Shown here: positions 17,176 to 25,907 of the stretch, piece by piece
How the letters are laid out: each line of letters begins with the position of its first letter
Position numbering within the stretch: position 1 is the stretch's first letter
Assembly (NCBI RefSeq): GCF_014646815.1
Contig: NZ_BMNZ01000006.1
Location: 296,989-360,988 of the forward strand
Source of the DNA: Terrabacter tumescens
GTDB lineage: Bacteria > Actinomycetota > Actinomycetes > Actinomycetales > Dermatophilaceae
Reading direction: 5' to 3'
DNA length: 64,000 nucleotides
Program-made: the position numbers and the translations under genes
Notes under the pieces: generated by a model
The model's database searches: none
What the model saw: only the letters and a program-made list of their open reading frames with translations
Told to the model about the DNA's origin: nothing

Positions 17176-19797
17176 TCAGAAGCGTGCGCCGCGACGACCG
17201 CCGCGCTCGTCGTCGCCCCAGCGGGAGACGAGGCCCTCGCCACGGTCGGGGCGCTGCCCACGACGGTCGTCACGACCGCCACCGTGGTGCGGGCGCGAGC
17301 CGCCGCGCTGCGCCTGGCGCGGGCCGCGAGGCCCGGCCGGCCCACGCCGGTGCTGCTTGGGACCTGCGATGAGGCGCTGGAAGTCGTCCTCGGCGATGGC
17401 GACACCACTGGGCGTCGTCGCACCGGTGGCCGCGAGGGTCGCGTCGCCGGGCGTGGCCCGGACCGGCGAGATCTCGAGGCCGGCGTCCTTGAGCTGGCGC
17501 TCCATCGTCTTGCGCTGGTGCGGCAGCGCCAGGGTCACGACGGTGCCCTTGTCGCCGGCGCGGGCGGTGCGGCCCGAGCGGTGCAGGTAGTCCTTGTGGT
17601 CGGCCGGCGGGTCGACCTGCAGGACGACCGAGACGTCGTCGACGTGGATGCCGCGGGCGGCGACGTCCGTCGCGACGAGCACCGGGAGGCTGCCGTCACG
17701 GAAGGCGCCGAGCACGCGGTTGCGCTGGCCCTGGTTGAGGCCACCGTGCAGCGCAGCGGCCATGACGCCCTGCTCGCGCAGCTGGAGCGCGATGCGGTCG
17801 GCGCCGAGCTTGGTGCGGCAGAAGACGACGGTGCGCCCCTCGCGGTTGGCGACCTCGGCCGTGATGACCTTCTTGTGCTGCGGGTCGATGAGCAGGACGT
17901 GGTGGTCCATGCCCTCGACCGAGGCGGTGGCGTCGTTCGTCGAGTGCGTCACGGGGTCGGTGAGGTACTTCTCGACGAGGGTGTCGATGCCGCGGTCGAG
18001 CGTCGCCGAGAAGAGCAGGCGCTGCCCGTCGGCCGGGATCTTGTCCAGGCTCGTCGTGATCTCGGCCATGAAGCCCATCTCGGCCATGTGGTCGGCCTCG
18101 TCGAGCACGGTGATCGCGATGTCGTCCATCTCGACCGCGCCGCGCTCGAGCAGGTCGTTGAGACGGCCCGGCGTCGCGATGAGGATGTCGACGCCCTTGT
18201 TGAGGGCGTTGATCTGCGTCGTGTAGCTGAGGCCACCGGCGACGAGCTTGTGGCGCAGGCCGGCGACGTGCACGAGCGGCTCGAGCGCGTCGGAGATCTG
18301 CATCGCGAGCTCACGCGTCGGGGTGAGGATCAGGGCGTGCGGCTTGCGCGGGCGACGCTTCAGGTCCGCCTCGAGCAGGCGCGCGATGAGCGGCAGACCG
18401 AAGGCGAGCGTCTTGCCCGAGCCGGTCTGGCCGCGGCCCAGGACGTCCTTGCCGGCGAGCGCGTCGGGGATCGTCGCCGTCTGGATCGGGAACGGGGCGG
18501 TGATGCCCTCGCGGGCGAGGCGCTCGACGATGCGCTCGGGCAGGCCGAGGGCCGCGAAGCCGTTGTCGGCGGCGACGTCCACGGGGCCGTCGGAGATGTC
18601 GGCGCGGGTGGCCTTGGTCCAGTTGTCGGCGTCCATGCGCTCGGCCTCGGCGTCCTCGAAGCTCACGGGAGCCGGGGCTGCGAAGCGGTCGCCACCGCGG
18701 TCGCCGCGGTCGTTGCGACGGTCGAAGGACGGGCGGTCGTCACGGCGCTGGAAGCCGCGGTCGCCGCGGTCGTCACGGCGCTGGTAGCCGCCGCGGTCAC
18801 CGCCGCGATCATCGCGACGGTCGAAGGAGGGACGGTCCTCGCGGCGCTGGAAGCCGCGGTCGCCGCGGTCGTCACGGCGCTGGAAGCCGCGGTCGCCGCG
18901 GTCGTCACGGCGCTGGAAGCCGCCGCGGTCACCGCCGCGGTCATCGCGACGGTCGAAGGAGGGACGGTCGTCCCGGCGCTGGAAGCCGCGGTCGCCGCGG
19001 TCGTCACGGCGCTGGAAGCCGCCGCGGTCACCGCCGCGGTCGAAGGAGGGACGGTCGTCGCGGCGCTGGAAGCCGCGGTCGCCGCGGTCGTCACGGCGCT
19101 GGAAGCCGCCGCGGTCACCGCCGCGGTCGAAGGAGGGACGGTCGTCGCGACGCTGGAAGCCGCCACGGTCACCGCCGCGGTCATCGCGACGGTCGAAGGA
19201 CGGACGGTCCTCGCGGCGCTGGAAGCCGCCACGGTCACCGCCGCGGTCATCGCGACGGTCGAAGGACGGACGGTCCTCGCGGCGCTGGAAGCCGCGGTCG
19301 CCACGGTCGTCACGGCGCTGGAAACCACCGCGGTCACCGCCGCGGTCGTCACGACGGTCGAAGGACGGACGGTCCTCGCCGCGCTGGAAGCCGCGGTCGC
19401 CACGGTCGTCACGACGCTGGAAGCCGCCACGGTCACCGCCGCGGTCATCGCGACGGTCGAAGGACGGACGGTCCTCGCGGCGCTGGAAGCCGCGGTCGCC
19501 ACGGTCGTCACGACGCTGGAAGCCGCCACGGTCACCGCCGCGGTCGTCACGACGCTGGAAGCCGCCACGGTCACCGCCGCGGTCGTCACGGCGCTCGAAC
19601 GACGGACGGTCCGAGGAGCGGTGCTCGTCACGCGGGGCGCGCCACTCGCGGCCGCCGACGTGGCTGGAACCCGACGACATCGGGCGTGAGGTCTTGGGGC
19701 CACCCTGGCCGCGGTGCGGCTTCTTGGACGCGGCAGCCTTCTTCTCGGTGGTCCAGCGGGCCTTCTTGGGCGCGCCGGAGGAGGTGTGCTTGGGCAT
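17176..19797 (-). CDS. DEAD-box RNA helicase with long Arg/Asp/Gly/Phe repeat tail at the N-terminus
   Basis: 873 residues, against about 450-600 for a usual bacterial DEAD-box protein. The N-terminus is basic (MPKHTSSGAPKKARW). Residues about 60-375 are a disordered repeat built from RRDDRGGDRGGFQ, RRDDRGDRGFQ and DRPSFD blocks; I count 18 FQR/YQR and 10 PSF motifs. The helicase core follows: Q-motif FPIQTATIPDAL, Walker A GRGQTGSGKTLAFG (about 455), PTRELAMQI, VLDEADHMAEMG (DEAD, about 565), SATLDRG, ARGIHVDDV and HRSGRTARAG. The C-terminus is again basic and Arg/Gly-rich. It should remodel RNA or ribosomal precursors. The tail is of the type that drives RNA binding and condensate formation (inference). 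Confidence 0.93.
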   Translation of the reverse strand: MPKHTSSGAPKKARWTTEKKAAASKKPHRGQGGPKTSRPMSSGSSHVGGREWRAPRDEHRSSDRPSFERRDDRGGDRGGFQRRDDRGGDRGGFQRRDDRGDRGFQRREDRPSFDRRDDRGGDRGGFQRRDDRGDRGFQRGEDRPSFDRRDDRGGDRGGFQRRDDRGDRGFQRREDRPSFDRRDDRGGDRGGFQRREDRPSFDRRDDRGGDRGGFQRRDDRPSFDRGGDRGGFQRRDDRGDRGFQRRDDRPSFDRGGDRGGFQRRDDRGDRGFQRRDDRPSFDRRDDRGGDRGGFQRRDDRGDRGFQRRDDRGDRGFQRREDRPSFDRRDDRGGDRGGYQRRDDRGDRGFQRRDDRPSFDRRNDRGDRGGDRFAAPAPVSFEDAEAERMDADNWTKATRADISDGPVDVAADNGFAALGLPERIVERLAREGITAPFPIQTATIPDALAGKDVLGRGQTGSGKTLAFGLPLIARLLEADLKRRPRKPHALILTPTRELAMQISDALEPLVHVAGLRHKLVAGGLSYTTQINALNKGVDILIATPGRLNDLLERGAVEMDDIAITVLDEADHMAEMGFMAEITTSLDKIPADGQRLLFSATLDRGIDTLVEKYLTDPVTHSTNDATASVEGMDHHVLLIDPQHKKVITAEVANREGRTVVFCRTKLGADRIALQLREQGVMAAALHGGLNQGQRNRVLGAFRDGSLPVLVATDVAARGIHVDDVSVVLQVDPPADHKDYLHRSGRTARAGDKGTVVTLALPHQRKTMERQLKDAGLEISPVRATPGDATLAATGATTPSGVAIAEDDFQRLIAGPKQHRRGPAGPRGPRQAQRGGSRPHHGGGRDDRRGQRPDRGEGLVSRWGDDERGGRRGARF
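18690..19625. repeat. in-gene tandem repeat array of the helicase tail
   Basis: About 0.93 kb of imperfect direct repeats made from two unit types of roughly 30 and 39 bp, one encoding RRDDRGDRGFQ-type and one DRPSFDRRDDRGGDRGGFQ-type peptides. Copies differ mainly at third codon positions, for example in the alternation of GCC and GCG contexts. This shows constraint on the peptide and repeated duplication. Copy number is likely to vary between strains and to be mis-assembled from short reads. Confidence 0.85.
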
Positions 19798-20087
19798 ACG
19801 TATTCAACTCTCTTGACTCGATGCAGACTTCGCCTCGAGCCGTGAGTCACACCACGACCATGCAGACGAGCCTCAGGCGCAGGAAGATCTGCGCCCCATG
19901 TGTACCGGTGCCCGGCATCTGTGCCGTCCGGCGATCGCATCCGCTCCGCGTCAGTGCCGGGCCGCGCCGTCTGCGCGGGCTTCCGGTGGGGGTGTCACCC
20001 CGTCGGACGAGCCTGCCCGCCGGGCATCCCCGGCGCCATCTCTTCCGTCGTGATCCGAGGAGACCTCGGAGTCGGATGTCCCCCAGT
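19798..20087. other. leader region upstream of the DEAD-box helicase
   Basis: 290 bp without a credible gene. The VanZ-like gene and the helicase are both on the minus strand, so this is the helicase leader and promoter. A short dyad CCGAGG-AGA-CCTCGG (20055-20069) lies just after the VanZ-like stop. Long leaders are common for cold-inducible RNA helicase genes, but I see no recognised thermosensor or riboswitch. Confidence 0.4.
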
Positions 20088-20465
20088 CTAACAGCGACGC
20101 CGCATGGCCCCGACCACGAGGGCTGCGGCCCCCAGCGCGACGCCGAGCAGGTCGAGCACGGCGTCCCACACGTCGCCGGAGCGCCCGGGGAGGAGGAAGT
20201 GCTGCACGAGCTCGCTCACCGGCGCGTGGACCGCGAACACCAGGACCGCGGTGCGCACGGACCCGAGAGCGCGCCCCACGGCATACGTCGGCACGGCGAA
20301 GACGAGCAGGTGGACGACCTTGTCGGTCCAGCTGACGGGGCCCTCGACGGTGACGACCGGCCAGTAGAGCGCGAGCAGCTGGACGACGACGGCGACCACG
20401 GCGAAGCCTGCGAAGCCGGCGACGAGCCGTGGGGCGGGGGCGGACCGTCGCGGGAGGCTCGTCAT
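20088..20465 (-). CDS. VanZ-like membrane protein
   Basis: 125 residues from ATG 20465 (MTSLPRRSAPAPRL). The upstream in-frame extension overlaps the divergent gene's promoter. Four hydrophobic segments are visible. The VanZ-like core is DKVVHLLVFAVPTYAVGRAL followed by ELVQHFLLPGRSGDVWDAVLD, with the conserved Asp-Lys and Gln/Arg-Asp residues at membrane edges. The family includes VanZ, linked to teicoplanin resistance, but most members have no tested function. It is divergent from the SIMPL gene with 70 bp between starts. Confidence 0.8.
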   Translation of the reverse strand: MTSLPRRSAPAPRLVAGFAGFAVVAVVVQLLALYWPVVTVEGPVSWTDKVVHLLVFAVPTYAVGRALGSVRTAVLVFAVHAPVSELVQHFLLPGRSGDVWDAVLDLLGVALGAAALVVGAMRRRC

Positions 20466-20535
20466 GACACCGCAGTCTAGGTAGGTTGCGACGAGGGCCC
20501 GGACCCATCGGCCCGCCGCGACGAGAGGGATCCCC

Positions 20536-21159
20536 ATGGGCAAGCGCACGGTCACCGTCACCGGCACCGGCCGGGCGGCCGTCTCCCCCGACGTCGTGCG
20601 GCTCGACCTGCGGGTCGGTCACGACGCCGCCGACGTCGCCGCAGCGCTCGCCGGCGCGACCGCGGGCATCACGACGGTCGGGTCGGTCATCCGCGAGCAC
20701 GACGTCGCGGACGCCGACATCCGCACGCTCGACGCCGCGGTCAACCAGCGGTGGGACAACACCGGGACGGCCGTCGGCTTCACGGCCCAGCAGCGGCTCG
20801 CCGTCACGGTGCGCCGCCTCGAGTCGGTCGGCGAGATCCTCGAGGCCGCTGCGGCGGCCGTCGGCAACGCGCTCCTCGTGGACCAGGTGCGGCTCGACGT
20901 GTCCGACCGCAGCGACGGGCTGCGACGCGCCCGCGACGCGGCGTTCGCCGACGCCCACGACAAGGCGGAGCAGTATGCCGCCCTCTCCGGCGCGCAGCTC
21001 GGCGCCGTCCTCGGGGTGGCCGAGACGGGCGCCGTCCCGGTCTTCGCAGGCCGTGAGATGAAGGTCATGGCGGTGGCGGCCGCTGCCGGAGGCATGCCGG
21101 TCGAGGGAGGCGACCTCGACCTCGGCGCCTCCGTCACCGTGACGTGGGAGCTGCGCTGA
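20536..21159 (+). CDS. SIMPL-domain (DUF541) protein
   Basis: 207 residues from ATG 20536, with GAGAGGG upstream. It begins with the family start KRTVTVTGTGRAAVSPDVVRL and has the alternating segments TVGSVIREHDVADADIRT, GFTAQQRLAVTVR and RDAAFADAHDKAEQYAAL. No signal peptide is visible, although many family members are periplasmic or secreted. Function is poorly known; some relatives affect signalling or oxidative stress. Thioredoxin follows 39 bp downstream on the same strand, so co-transcription is possible. Confidence 0.85.
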   Translation: MGKRTVTVTGTGRAAVSPDVVRLDLRVGHDAADVAAALAGATAGITTVGSVIREHDVADADIRTLDAAVNQRWDNTGTAVGFTAQQRLAVTVRRLESVGEILEAAAAAVGNALLVDQVRLDVSDRSDGLRRARDAAFADAHDKAEQYAALSGAQLGAVLGVAETGAVPVFAGREMKVMAVAAAAGGMPVEGGDLDLGASVTVTWELR

Positions 21160-21198
21160 CGTCGGAATACCCGTCCCGCACGATCCGTTGGGACAGAT

Positions 21199-21585
21199 AT
21201 GGCTACCACTGACCTGACCGCGCAGTCCTTCGAGAAGACCGTTCTCGACAACGATATCGTCCTGGTCGACTTCTGGGCGTCCTGGTGCGGCCCGTGTCGG
21301 CAGTTCGCCCCCGTCTACGACGCCGCCTCGCAGAGTGGTGACAACGAGGGCATCGTGTTCGGCAAGGTCGACACCGAGGCCGAGCAGTCCCTCGCGTCCG
21401 CGGCGAACATCACCTCGATCCCGACCCTGATGGCCTTCAAGGAGGGCGTGCTCGTCTTCGCCCAGCCCGGCGCGCTGCCGCAGTCCGCGCTGCAGGACGT
21501 CATCGAGCAGGTCAAGAACCTCGACATGGCTCCGATCAAGGAGCAGATGGCCGCAGAGGCCGCCGGCGCGACCGAGCAGGCCTGA
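21199..21585 (+). CDS. trxA: thioredoxin
   Basis: A 128-residue cytosolic thioredoxin. The active site WCGPCRQF sits near residue 32 in VLVDFWASWCGPCRQFAPVY, and the cis-Pro loop is ITSIPTLMAFKEGV. It reduces protein disulfides with thioredoxin reductase. The C-terminus carries an extra charged and Ala-rich tail (MAAEAAGATEQA). A strong terminator follows at 21605. Confidence 0.93.
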   Translation: MATTDLTAQSFEKTVLDNDIVLVDFWASWCGPCRQFAPVYDAASQSGDNEGIVFGKVDTEAEQSLASAANITSIPTLMAFKEGVLVFAQPGALPQSALQDVIEQVKNLDMAPIKEQMAAEAAGATEQA

Positions 21586-21604
21586 CCGACCCGCTGACTC
21601 ACGA

Positions 21605-21645
21605 CGCGGTGGATCTCCGGCACCCAGCGCCGGGGATCCACCGCG
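21605..21645 (+). terminator. hairpin terminator after trxA
   Basis: A 17-bp stem (21605-21621 with 21629-21645, one T-G mismatch) around a 7-nt loop, followed by TTCGTCTGT. It begins 19 bp after the thioredoxin stop. Confidence 0.8.
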
Positions 21646-21706
21646 TTCGTCTGTCCTCGGTACGACACCACGGCTGCGCAGGCGCACGACCGGCCTGACG
21701 GCATAC

Positions 21707-21744
21707 GCACGGAGGGCGTCCCGCGAACGGGACGCCCTCCGTGC
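21707..21744 (-). terminator. hairpin terminator after tmRNA
   Basis: Perfect 17-bp stem (GCACGGAGGGCGTCCCG at 21707-21723, complement at 21728-21744) with loop CGAA. It lies 40 bp past the 3' end of ssrA on the minus strand. A CGGCATAC octamer (21699) follows at its foot. Confidence 0.75.
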
Positions 21745-21783
21745 TGCTGACGAGCGAACGGCGTGACGTGGCCACCACGGAAG

Positions 21784-22150
21784 TGGTGGAGGTGGCGGGA
21801 ATTGAACCCGCGTCCGATGACGAGAGACCAGGACTTCTCCGGGTGCAGTGCGCTATGGCTTTTCTCGGCCCCAGGGCTCGCACGCACGCGTCCCCTGACA
21901 GGCCCAGTTGAGTAGGAGTCCCGCGCAGTCCCCCAACATGACTGCGCAGCAAGTTTCCTAGCTGATGCCAGGCACTGAGTCGGAAACTAGCTCAGGCTGA
22001 CAGACTTCGAGGCTCGCTCAGGCGGCGAGGGCGAAGTCGGTGCGCTTGGAATTGGCACCTATTGGTTTACAGGGAGCGTTTACGAGATAACCCTGCATCC
22101 TCGACCCGCTTCTCCTGATGTGTCGACCACCGTCGAAACCGATCACCCCC
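21784..22150 (-). ncRNA. ssrA: transfer-messenger RNA (tmRNA)
   Basis: The 3' end carries the T-arm GGGTTCAATTCCCGCC and acceptor ending CACCTCCACCA (CCA encoded, at 21784-21786). The 5' end reads GGGGGTGATCGGTTTCGACGG. GGGGGUG pairs with CACCUCC to form the acceptor stem. The internal tag frame (22056 down to 22018) reads GCC AAT TCC AAG CGC ACC GAC TTC then GCC CTC GCC GCC TGA, encoding ANSKRTDFALAA. The total of about 367 nt is normal. It rescues stalled ribosomes together with SmpB, whose gene lies about 9 kb away in this window. Confidence 0.97.
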
Positions 22151-22156
22151 ATGAGG

Positions 22157-22186
22157 GGTGTCCACGTCACGCTGTTCTCTTGTCAA
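22157..22186 (-). promoter_or_regulatory. candidate ssrA promoter
   Basis: On the minus strand a consensus -35 TTGACA (22186-22181) is followed after 17 nt by GGACAC as a weak -10. That places the start close to the mature 5' end at 22150. A nearby promoter would be expected for an abundant RNA. The -10 match is poor, so this is tentative. Confidence 0.45.
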
Positions 22187-22385
22187 GCAACCCTGCGCTC
22201 CACCGAGGTGGAGAACACAGTATGCAGGAGGAACGCTCGGGCGGTCCAAGCCATTCCCGGGGGTGTCCCCGCGCCCGCTCCCCGCCCTTCCGCCGTTCCC
22301 GCGACTCGCACCGGCCGGACCCACCACTAGGCTTCCGACCGTGGTCGACGCGGACCACCCCGTCGCCCCGCACCCTGGAGGTCCG

Positions 22386-25300
22386 ATGTTCCGCAAGGTT
22401 CTCGTCGCCAACCGAGGCGAGATCGCCGTCCGAGCCTTCCGGGCCGCGACGGAGCTCGGCGCCCGGACCGTGGCCGTCTTCCCCTACGAGGACCGCAAGA
22501 GCGAGCACCGGCTCAAGGCCGACGAGGCCTACCAGATCGGCGAGGAGGGCCACCCGGTCCGCGCCTACCTCGACCACGAGGCGATCGTCGCCAAGGCCGT
22601 CGAGGCCGACGTCGACGCGATCTACCCCGGCTACGGCTTCCTCTCCGAGAACCCCCTCCTCGCCGAGGCGTGCGAGGCGGCCGGCATCACCTTCATCGGA
22701 CCGCCGGCGTCCGTGCTGCACCTGACCGGCAACAAGGCCCGGGCCATCGCGGCCGCGCGCGAGGCCGGCCTGCCGACGCTGCGCGGCTCCGAGCCCGGCA
22801 CCGACCTCGACGCCCTCGAGGCGGCGGCCGCCCAGATCGGCTTCCCGGTCTTCGTCAAGGCCGTCTCCGGCGGCGGCGGACGAGGGATGCGCCGGGTCGA
22901 GTCCAGCGAGGGCCTGCGCGACGCGCTCGAGGCAGCCCAGCGCGAAGCCGAGTCGGCCTTCGGCGACCCGACGCTCTACCTCGAGGAGGCCGTGGTCAAC
23001 CCGCGGCACATCGAGGTGCAGGTGCTGGCCGACAGCACGGGCGAGGTCGTCCACCTCTACGAGCGCGACTGCTCCCTCCAGCGTCGCCACCAGAAGGTCG
23101 TCGAGATCGCGCCGGCGCCCAACCTCGACGCCGACACCCGCGCCCGGATGTGCGCCGACGCCGTCGCCTTCGCCCGCTCGATCGGCTACGTCAACGCCGG
23201 CACGGTCGAGTTCCTTCTCGGCGAGGACGGCCGCTACGTCTTCATCGAGATGAACCCCCGCATCCAGGTCGAGCACACGGTCACCGAGGAGGTCACCGAC
23301 ATCGACCTCGTCGTCATGCAGATGCAGATCGCGTCGGGCGACACCTTCGCGTCGATGGGTCTGCGGCAGGACGACATCCGCACCAAGGGCTTCGCACTCC
23401 AGTGCCGCATCACGACCGAGGACCCCGCGAACGGCTTCCGTCCCGATGCCGGGACGATCACGGTCTACCGCTCGGCGGGCGGCAGCGGCGTGCGCCTCGA
23501 CGGCGGCACGGTCTTCGTCGGCGCGGAGATCAGCGCGCACTTCGACTCGATGCTCGTCAAGCTCACCTGCCGGGGAATGACGTTCCCCATCGCGGTCCGC
23601 CGGGCGCAACGGGCGCTCGCGGAGTTCCGCATCCGCGGCGTCTCGACCAACATCCCCTTCCTCGAGGCCGTGCTGAGCGACCCCGTCTTCCAGGACGGCC
23701 TGGCGACGACGTCGTTCATCGACCAGCGCCCCGAGCTGCTCGCGGCGCGCGTCAGTGCCGACCGCGCGACGAGGCTGCTCACCTACCTCGCCGACGTCAC
23801 GGTCAACCAGCCCAACGGCCCGGTCACGACGCGGGTCCGCCCACGCACCAAGCTCCCCCAGCTGCCGGACGCTCCCTTGCCCCCGGGCGCCCGCGACCGC
23901 CTCACGGCCGACGGGCCTGCCGCCTTCGCGCGGGCCCTGCGCGAGGCCAACGACGTCGCCGTCACCGACACGACCTTCCGGGACGCCCACCAGTCGCTCC
24001 TCGCGACCCGCATGCGGACGCGCGACCTTCTCCACGTCGCGCAGCACGTCGCGCACCTGACACCGCAGCTGCTGTCGATGGAGGCCTGGGGCGGCGCGAC
24101 CTACGACGTCGCCCTGCGCTTCCTCGCCGAGGACCCGTGGGAGCGGCTCGCCGCCCTGCGCGAGGCGATGCCCAACATCCCGCTCCAGATGCTGCTCCGC
24201 GGGCGCAACACCGTCGGTTACACGCCCTACCCGACGGCCGTCACCGACGCCTTCGTGCACGAGGCGGCTCGCACCGGGCTCGACATCTTCCGCATCTTCG
24301 ACTCCCTCAACGACGTCTCCCAGATGCGTCCGGCCGTCGAGGCGGTCCTCGCCACCGACACCGCGGTCGCCGAGGTGGCGCTCTGCTACACCGGCAACCT
24401 CATGAGCCCGGGCGAGAAGCTCTACACGCTCGACTACTACCTGCGCCTCGCCGAGCAGATCGTCGACACCGGCGCCCACGTGCTCGCCATCAAGGACATG
24501 GCCGGACTCCTGCGCGCGCCGGCCGCCGCCCGGCTCGTCCGAGCGCTGCGCGAGCGCTTCGACCTGCCGGTGCACCTGCACACCCACGACACCGCCGGCG
24601 GGCAGATCGGCACCCTGCTCGCCGCCATCGACGCCGGGGTCGACGCCGTCGATGCCGCGACCGCGACGATGGCGGGGACGACGAGCCAGCCCTCGCTGTC
24701 AGCGCTCGTCGCGGCCACCGACGACACCGACCGGCCCACCGGGCTCGACATCGAGCACGTCTTCGCGCTCGAGCCCTACTGGGAGGCCGTGCGCCACCTC
24801 TACCGCCCGTTCGAGTCGGGGCTCGACTCCCCCACCGGACGCGTCTACTTCCACGAGATCCCGGGCGGCCAGCTGAGCAACCTGCGCCAGCAGGCCATCG
24901 CCCTCGGCCTCGGTGACCGCTTCGAGGCCATCGAGGACATGTATGCCGCTGCCAACCGCATCCTCGGCAACGTCGTCAAGGTGACCCCGAGCTCGAAGGT
25001 CGTCGGTGACCTCGCGCTCGCGCTCGTCGGGGCGGGCGCCGACCCGAAGGACTTCGAGGACGACCCGCAGAAGTACGACATCCCCGACTCGGTCATCGGC
25101 TTCCTCAACGGCGAGCTGGGCGACCCGCCCGGCGGCTGGCCCGAGCCGTTCCGCACCAAGGCCCTCGCCGGCCGCCGGTCCAAGCCGCGCTTGACCGAGC
25201 TGATCCCCGAGCAGGAGCAGGCCCTCGTCGAGTCGCCGAGGCGCACCCTGAACCAGCTCCTCTTCCCCGGCCCCACGAAGGAGTTCGAGTCCTCGCGCGA

Positions 25301-25760
25301 GTCCTACGGCGACCTCTCGGTGCTCGGCACCGTCGAGTTCCTGCACGGTCTCGAGCAGGGCGAGGAGTACGAGGTCGAGATCGAGCAGGGCAAGCGGCTG
25401 CTCATCGGGGTGCAGGCCGTCGGCGAGGCGGACCCCAAGGGCATGCGCACCGTGATGTGCACGCTGAACGGGCAGTTCCGACCGATCCAGGTGCGCGACC
25501 GCTCCGTCGACGCCGACGTCAAGTCCGCCGAGAAGGCCGACCCCGGGGCTGCCGGCCAGGTGGCCGCCCCCTTCGCCGGCGTCGTAACGCTCGCCGTCGC
25601 CGAGGGCGACACCGTCGAGGCCGGCGGCGTCGTCGCGACGATCGAGGCGATGAAGATGGAGGCCAACATCACGAGCCCCGCCGGGGGCACCGTCTCCCGC
25701 GTCGCCATCGGCACGCAGCAGCAGGTCGAGGGCGGGGACCTGCTCGTCGTCATCGGCTGA
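22386..25760 (+). CDS. pyc: pyruvate carboxylase
   Basis: 1124 residues from ATG 22386, with CTGGAGG upstream. The frame extends to 22158 but the extension is implausible. Domains in order: biotin carboxylase (MFRKVLVANRGEIAVRAF, the Gly-rich SGGGGRGMRRVES loop, EMNPRIQVEHTVTE), carboxyltransferase (TDTTFRDAHQSLLATRMR, AIKDMAGLLRAPAA, LHTHDTAGGQ) and the C-terminal biotinyl domain with the biotinylated Lys in IEAMKMEANI. It carboxylates pyruvate to oxaloacetate to refill the TCA cycle. It is monocistronic and ends at a 20-bp perfect hairpin. Confidence 0.97.
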   Translation: MFRKVLVANRGEIAVRAFRAATELGARTVAVFPYEDRKSEHRLKADEAYQIGEEGHPVRAYLDHEAIVAKAVEADVDAIYPGYGFLSENPLLAEACEAAGITFIGPPASVLHLTGNKARAIAAAREAGLPTLRGSEPGTDLDALEAAAAQIGFPVFVKAVSGGGGRGMRRVESSEGLRDALEAAQREAESAFGDPTLYLEEAVVNPRHIEVQVLADSTGEVVHLYERDCSLQRRHQKVVEIAPAPNLDADTRARMCADAVAFARSIGYVNAGTVEFLLGEDGRYVFIEMNPRIQVEHTVTEEVTDIDLVVMQMQIASGDTFASMGLRQDDIRTKGFALQCRITTEDPANGFRPDAGTITVYRSAGGSGVRLDGGTVFVGAEISAHFDSMLVKLTCRGMTFPIAVRRAQRALAEFRIRGVSTNIPFLEAVLSDPVFQDGLATTSFIDQRPELLAARVSADRATRLLTYLADVTVNQPNGPVTTRVRPRTKLPQLPDAPLPPGARDRLTADGPAAFARALREANDVAVTDTTFRDAHQSLLATRMRTRDLLHVAQHVAHLTPQLLSMEAWGGATYDVALRFLAEDPWERLAALREAMPNIPLQMLLRGRNTVGYTPYPTAVTDAFVHEAARTGLDIFRIFDSLNDVSQMRPAVEAVLATDTAVAEVALCYTGNLMSPGEKLYTLDYYLRLAEQIVDTGAHVLAIKDMAGLLRAPAAARLVRALRERFDLPVHLHTHDTAGGQIGTLLAAIDAGVDAVDAATATMAGTTSQPSLSALVAATDDTDRPTGLDIEHVFALEPYWEAVRHLYRPFESGLDSPTGRVYFHEIPGGQLSNLRQQAIALGLGDRFEAIEDMYAAANRILGNVVKVTPSSKVVGDLALALVGAGADPKDFEDDPQKYDIPDSVIGFLNGELGDPPGGWPEPFRTKALAGRRSKPRLTELIPEQEQALVESPRRTLNQLLFPGPTKEFESSRESYGDLSVLGTVEFLHGLEQGEEYEVEIEQGKRLLIGVQAVGEADPKGMRTVMCTLNGQFRPIQVRDRSVDADVKSAEKADPGAAGQVAAPFAGVVTLAVAEGDTVEAGGVVATIEAMKMEANITSPAGGTVSRVAIGTQQQVEGGDLLVVIG

Positions 25761-25796
25761 CGACGAGGCACCCGTCCCCACCGGACGCACGAGCGG

Positions 25797-25841
25797 AACG
25801 GGGCGTATGCCGTCAGCCCGCCTGACGGCATACGCCCCGTT
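25797..25841. terminator. 20-bp perfect hairpin terminator after pyc
   Basis: 25797-25816 pairs perfectly with 25822-25841 around the loop CCCGC, followed by TTCTCGTG. Each arm holds a copy of the over-represented octamer, GTATGCCG at 25805 and CGGCATAC at 25826. Confidence 0.85.
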
Positions 25842-25907
25842 CTCGTGTGGCCGGGCCCGGGCGTGGCTACGCTCGTAGTCTCGGGGGAAGACCGAAGCAG
25901 GTGCCTC

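Noticed and set aside
18690-19625. CRISPR-like regularly spaced repeats
   Set aside because: Units are head to tail with no unique spacers, lie inside a coding frame, and no cas genes are present.
16819-19689. 956-codon plus-strand open frame with VVTALEAAVAAV repeats
   Set aside because: It is the antisense shadow of the DEAD-box helicase repeat. High G+C and the repeat period keep the opposite frame free of stops. No domain is visible.
21784-21830. Possible tRNA gene from the T-arm GGTTCAATTCC and encoded CCA
   Set aside because: It is the 3' half of tmRNA: the tag frame and the matching 5' acceptor strand are present, and there is no separate cloverleaf.
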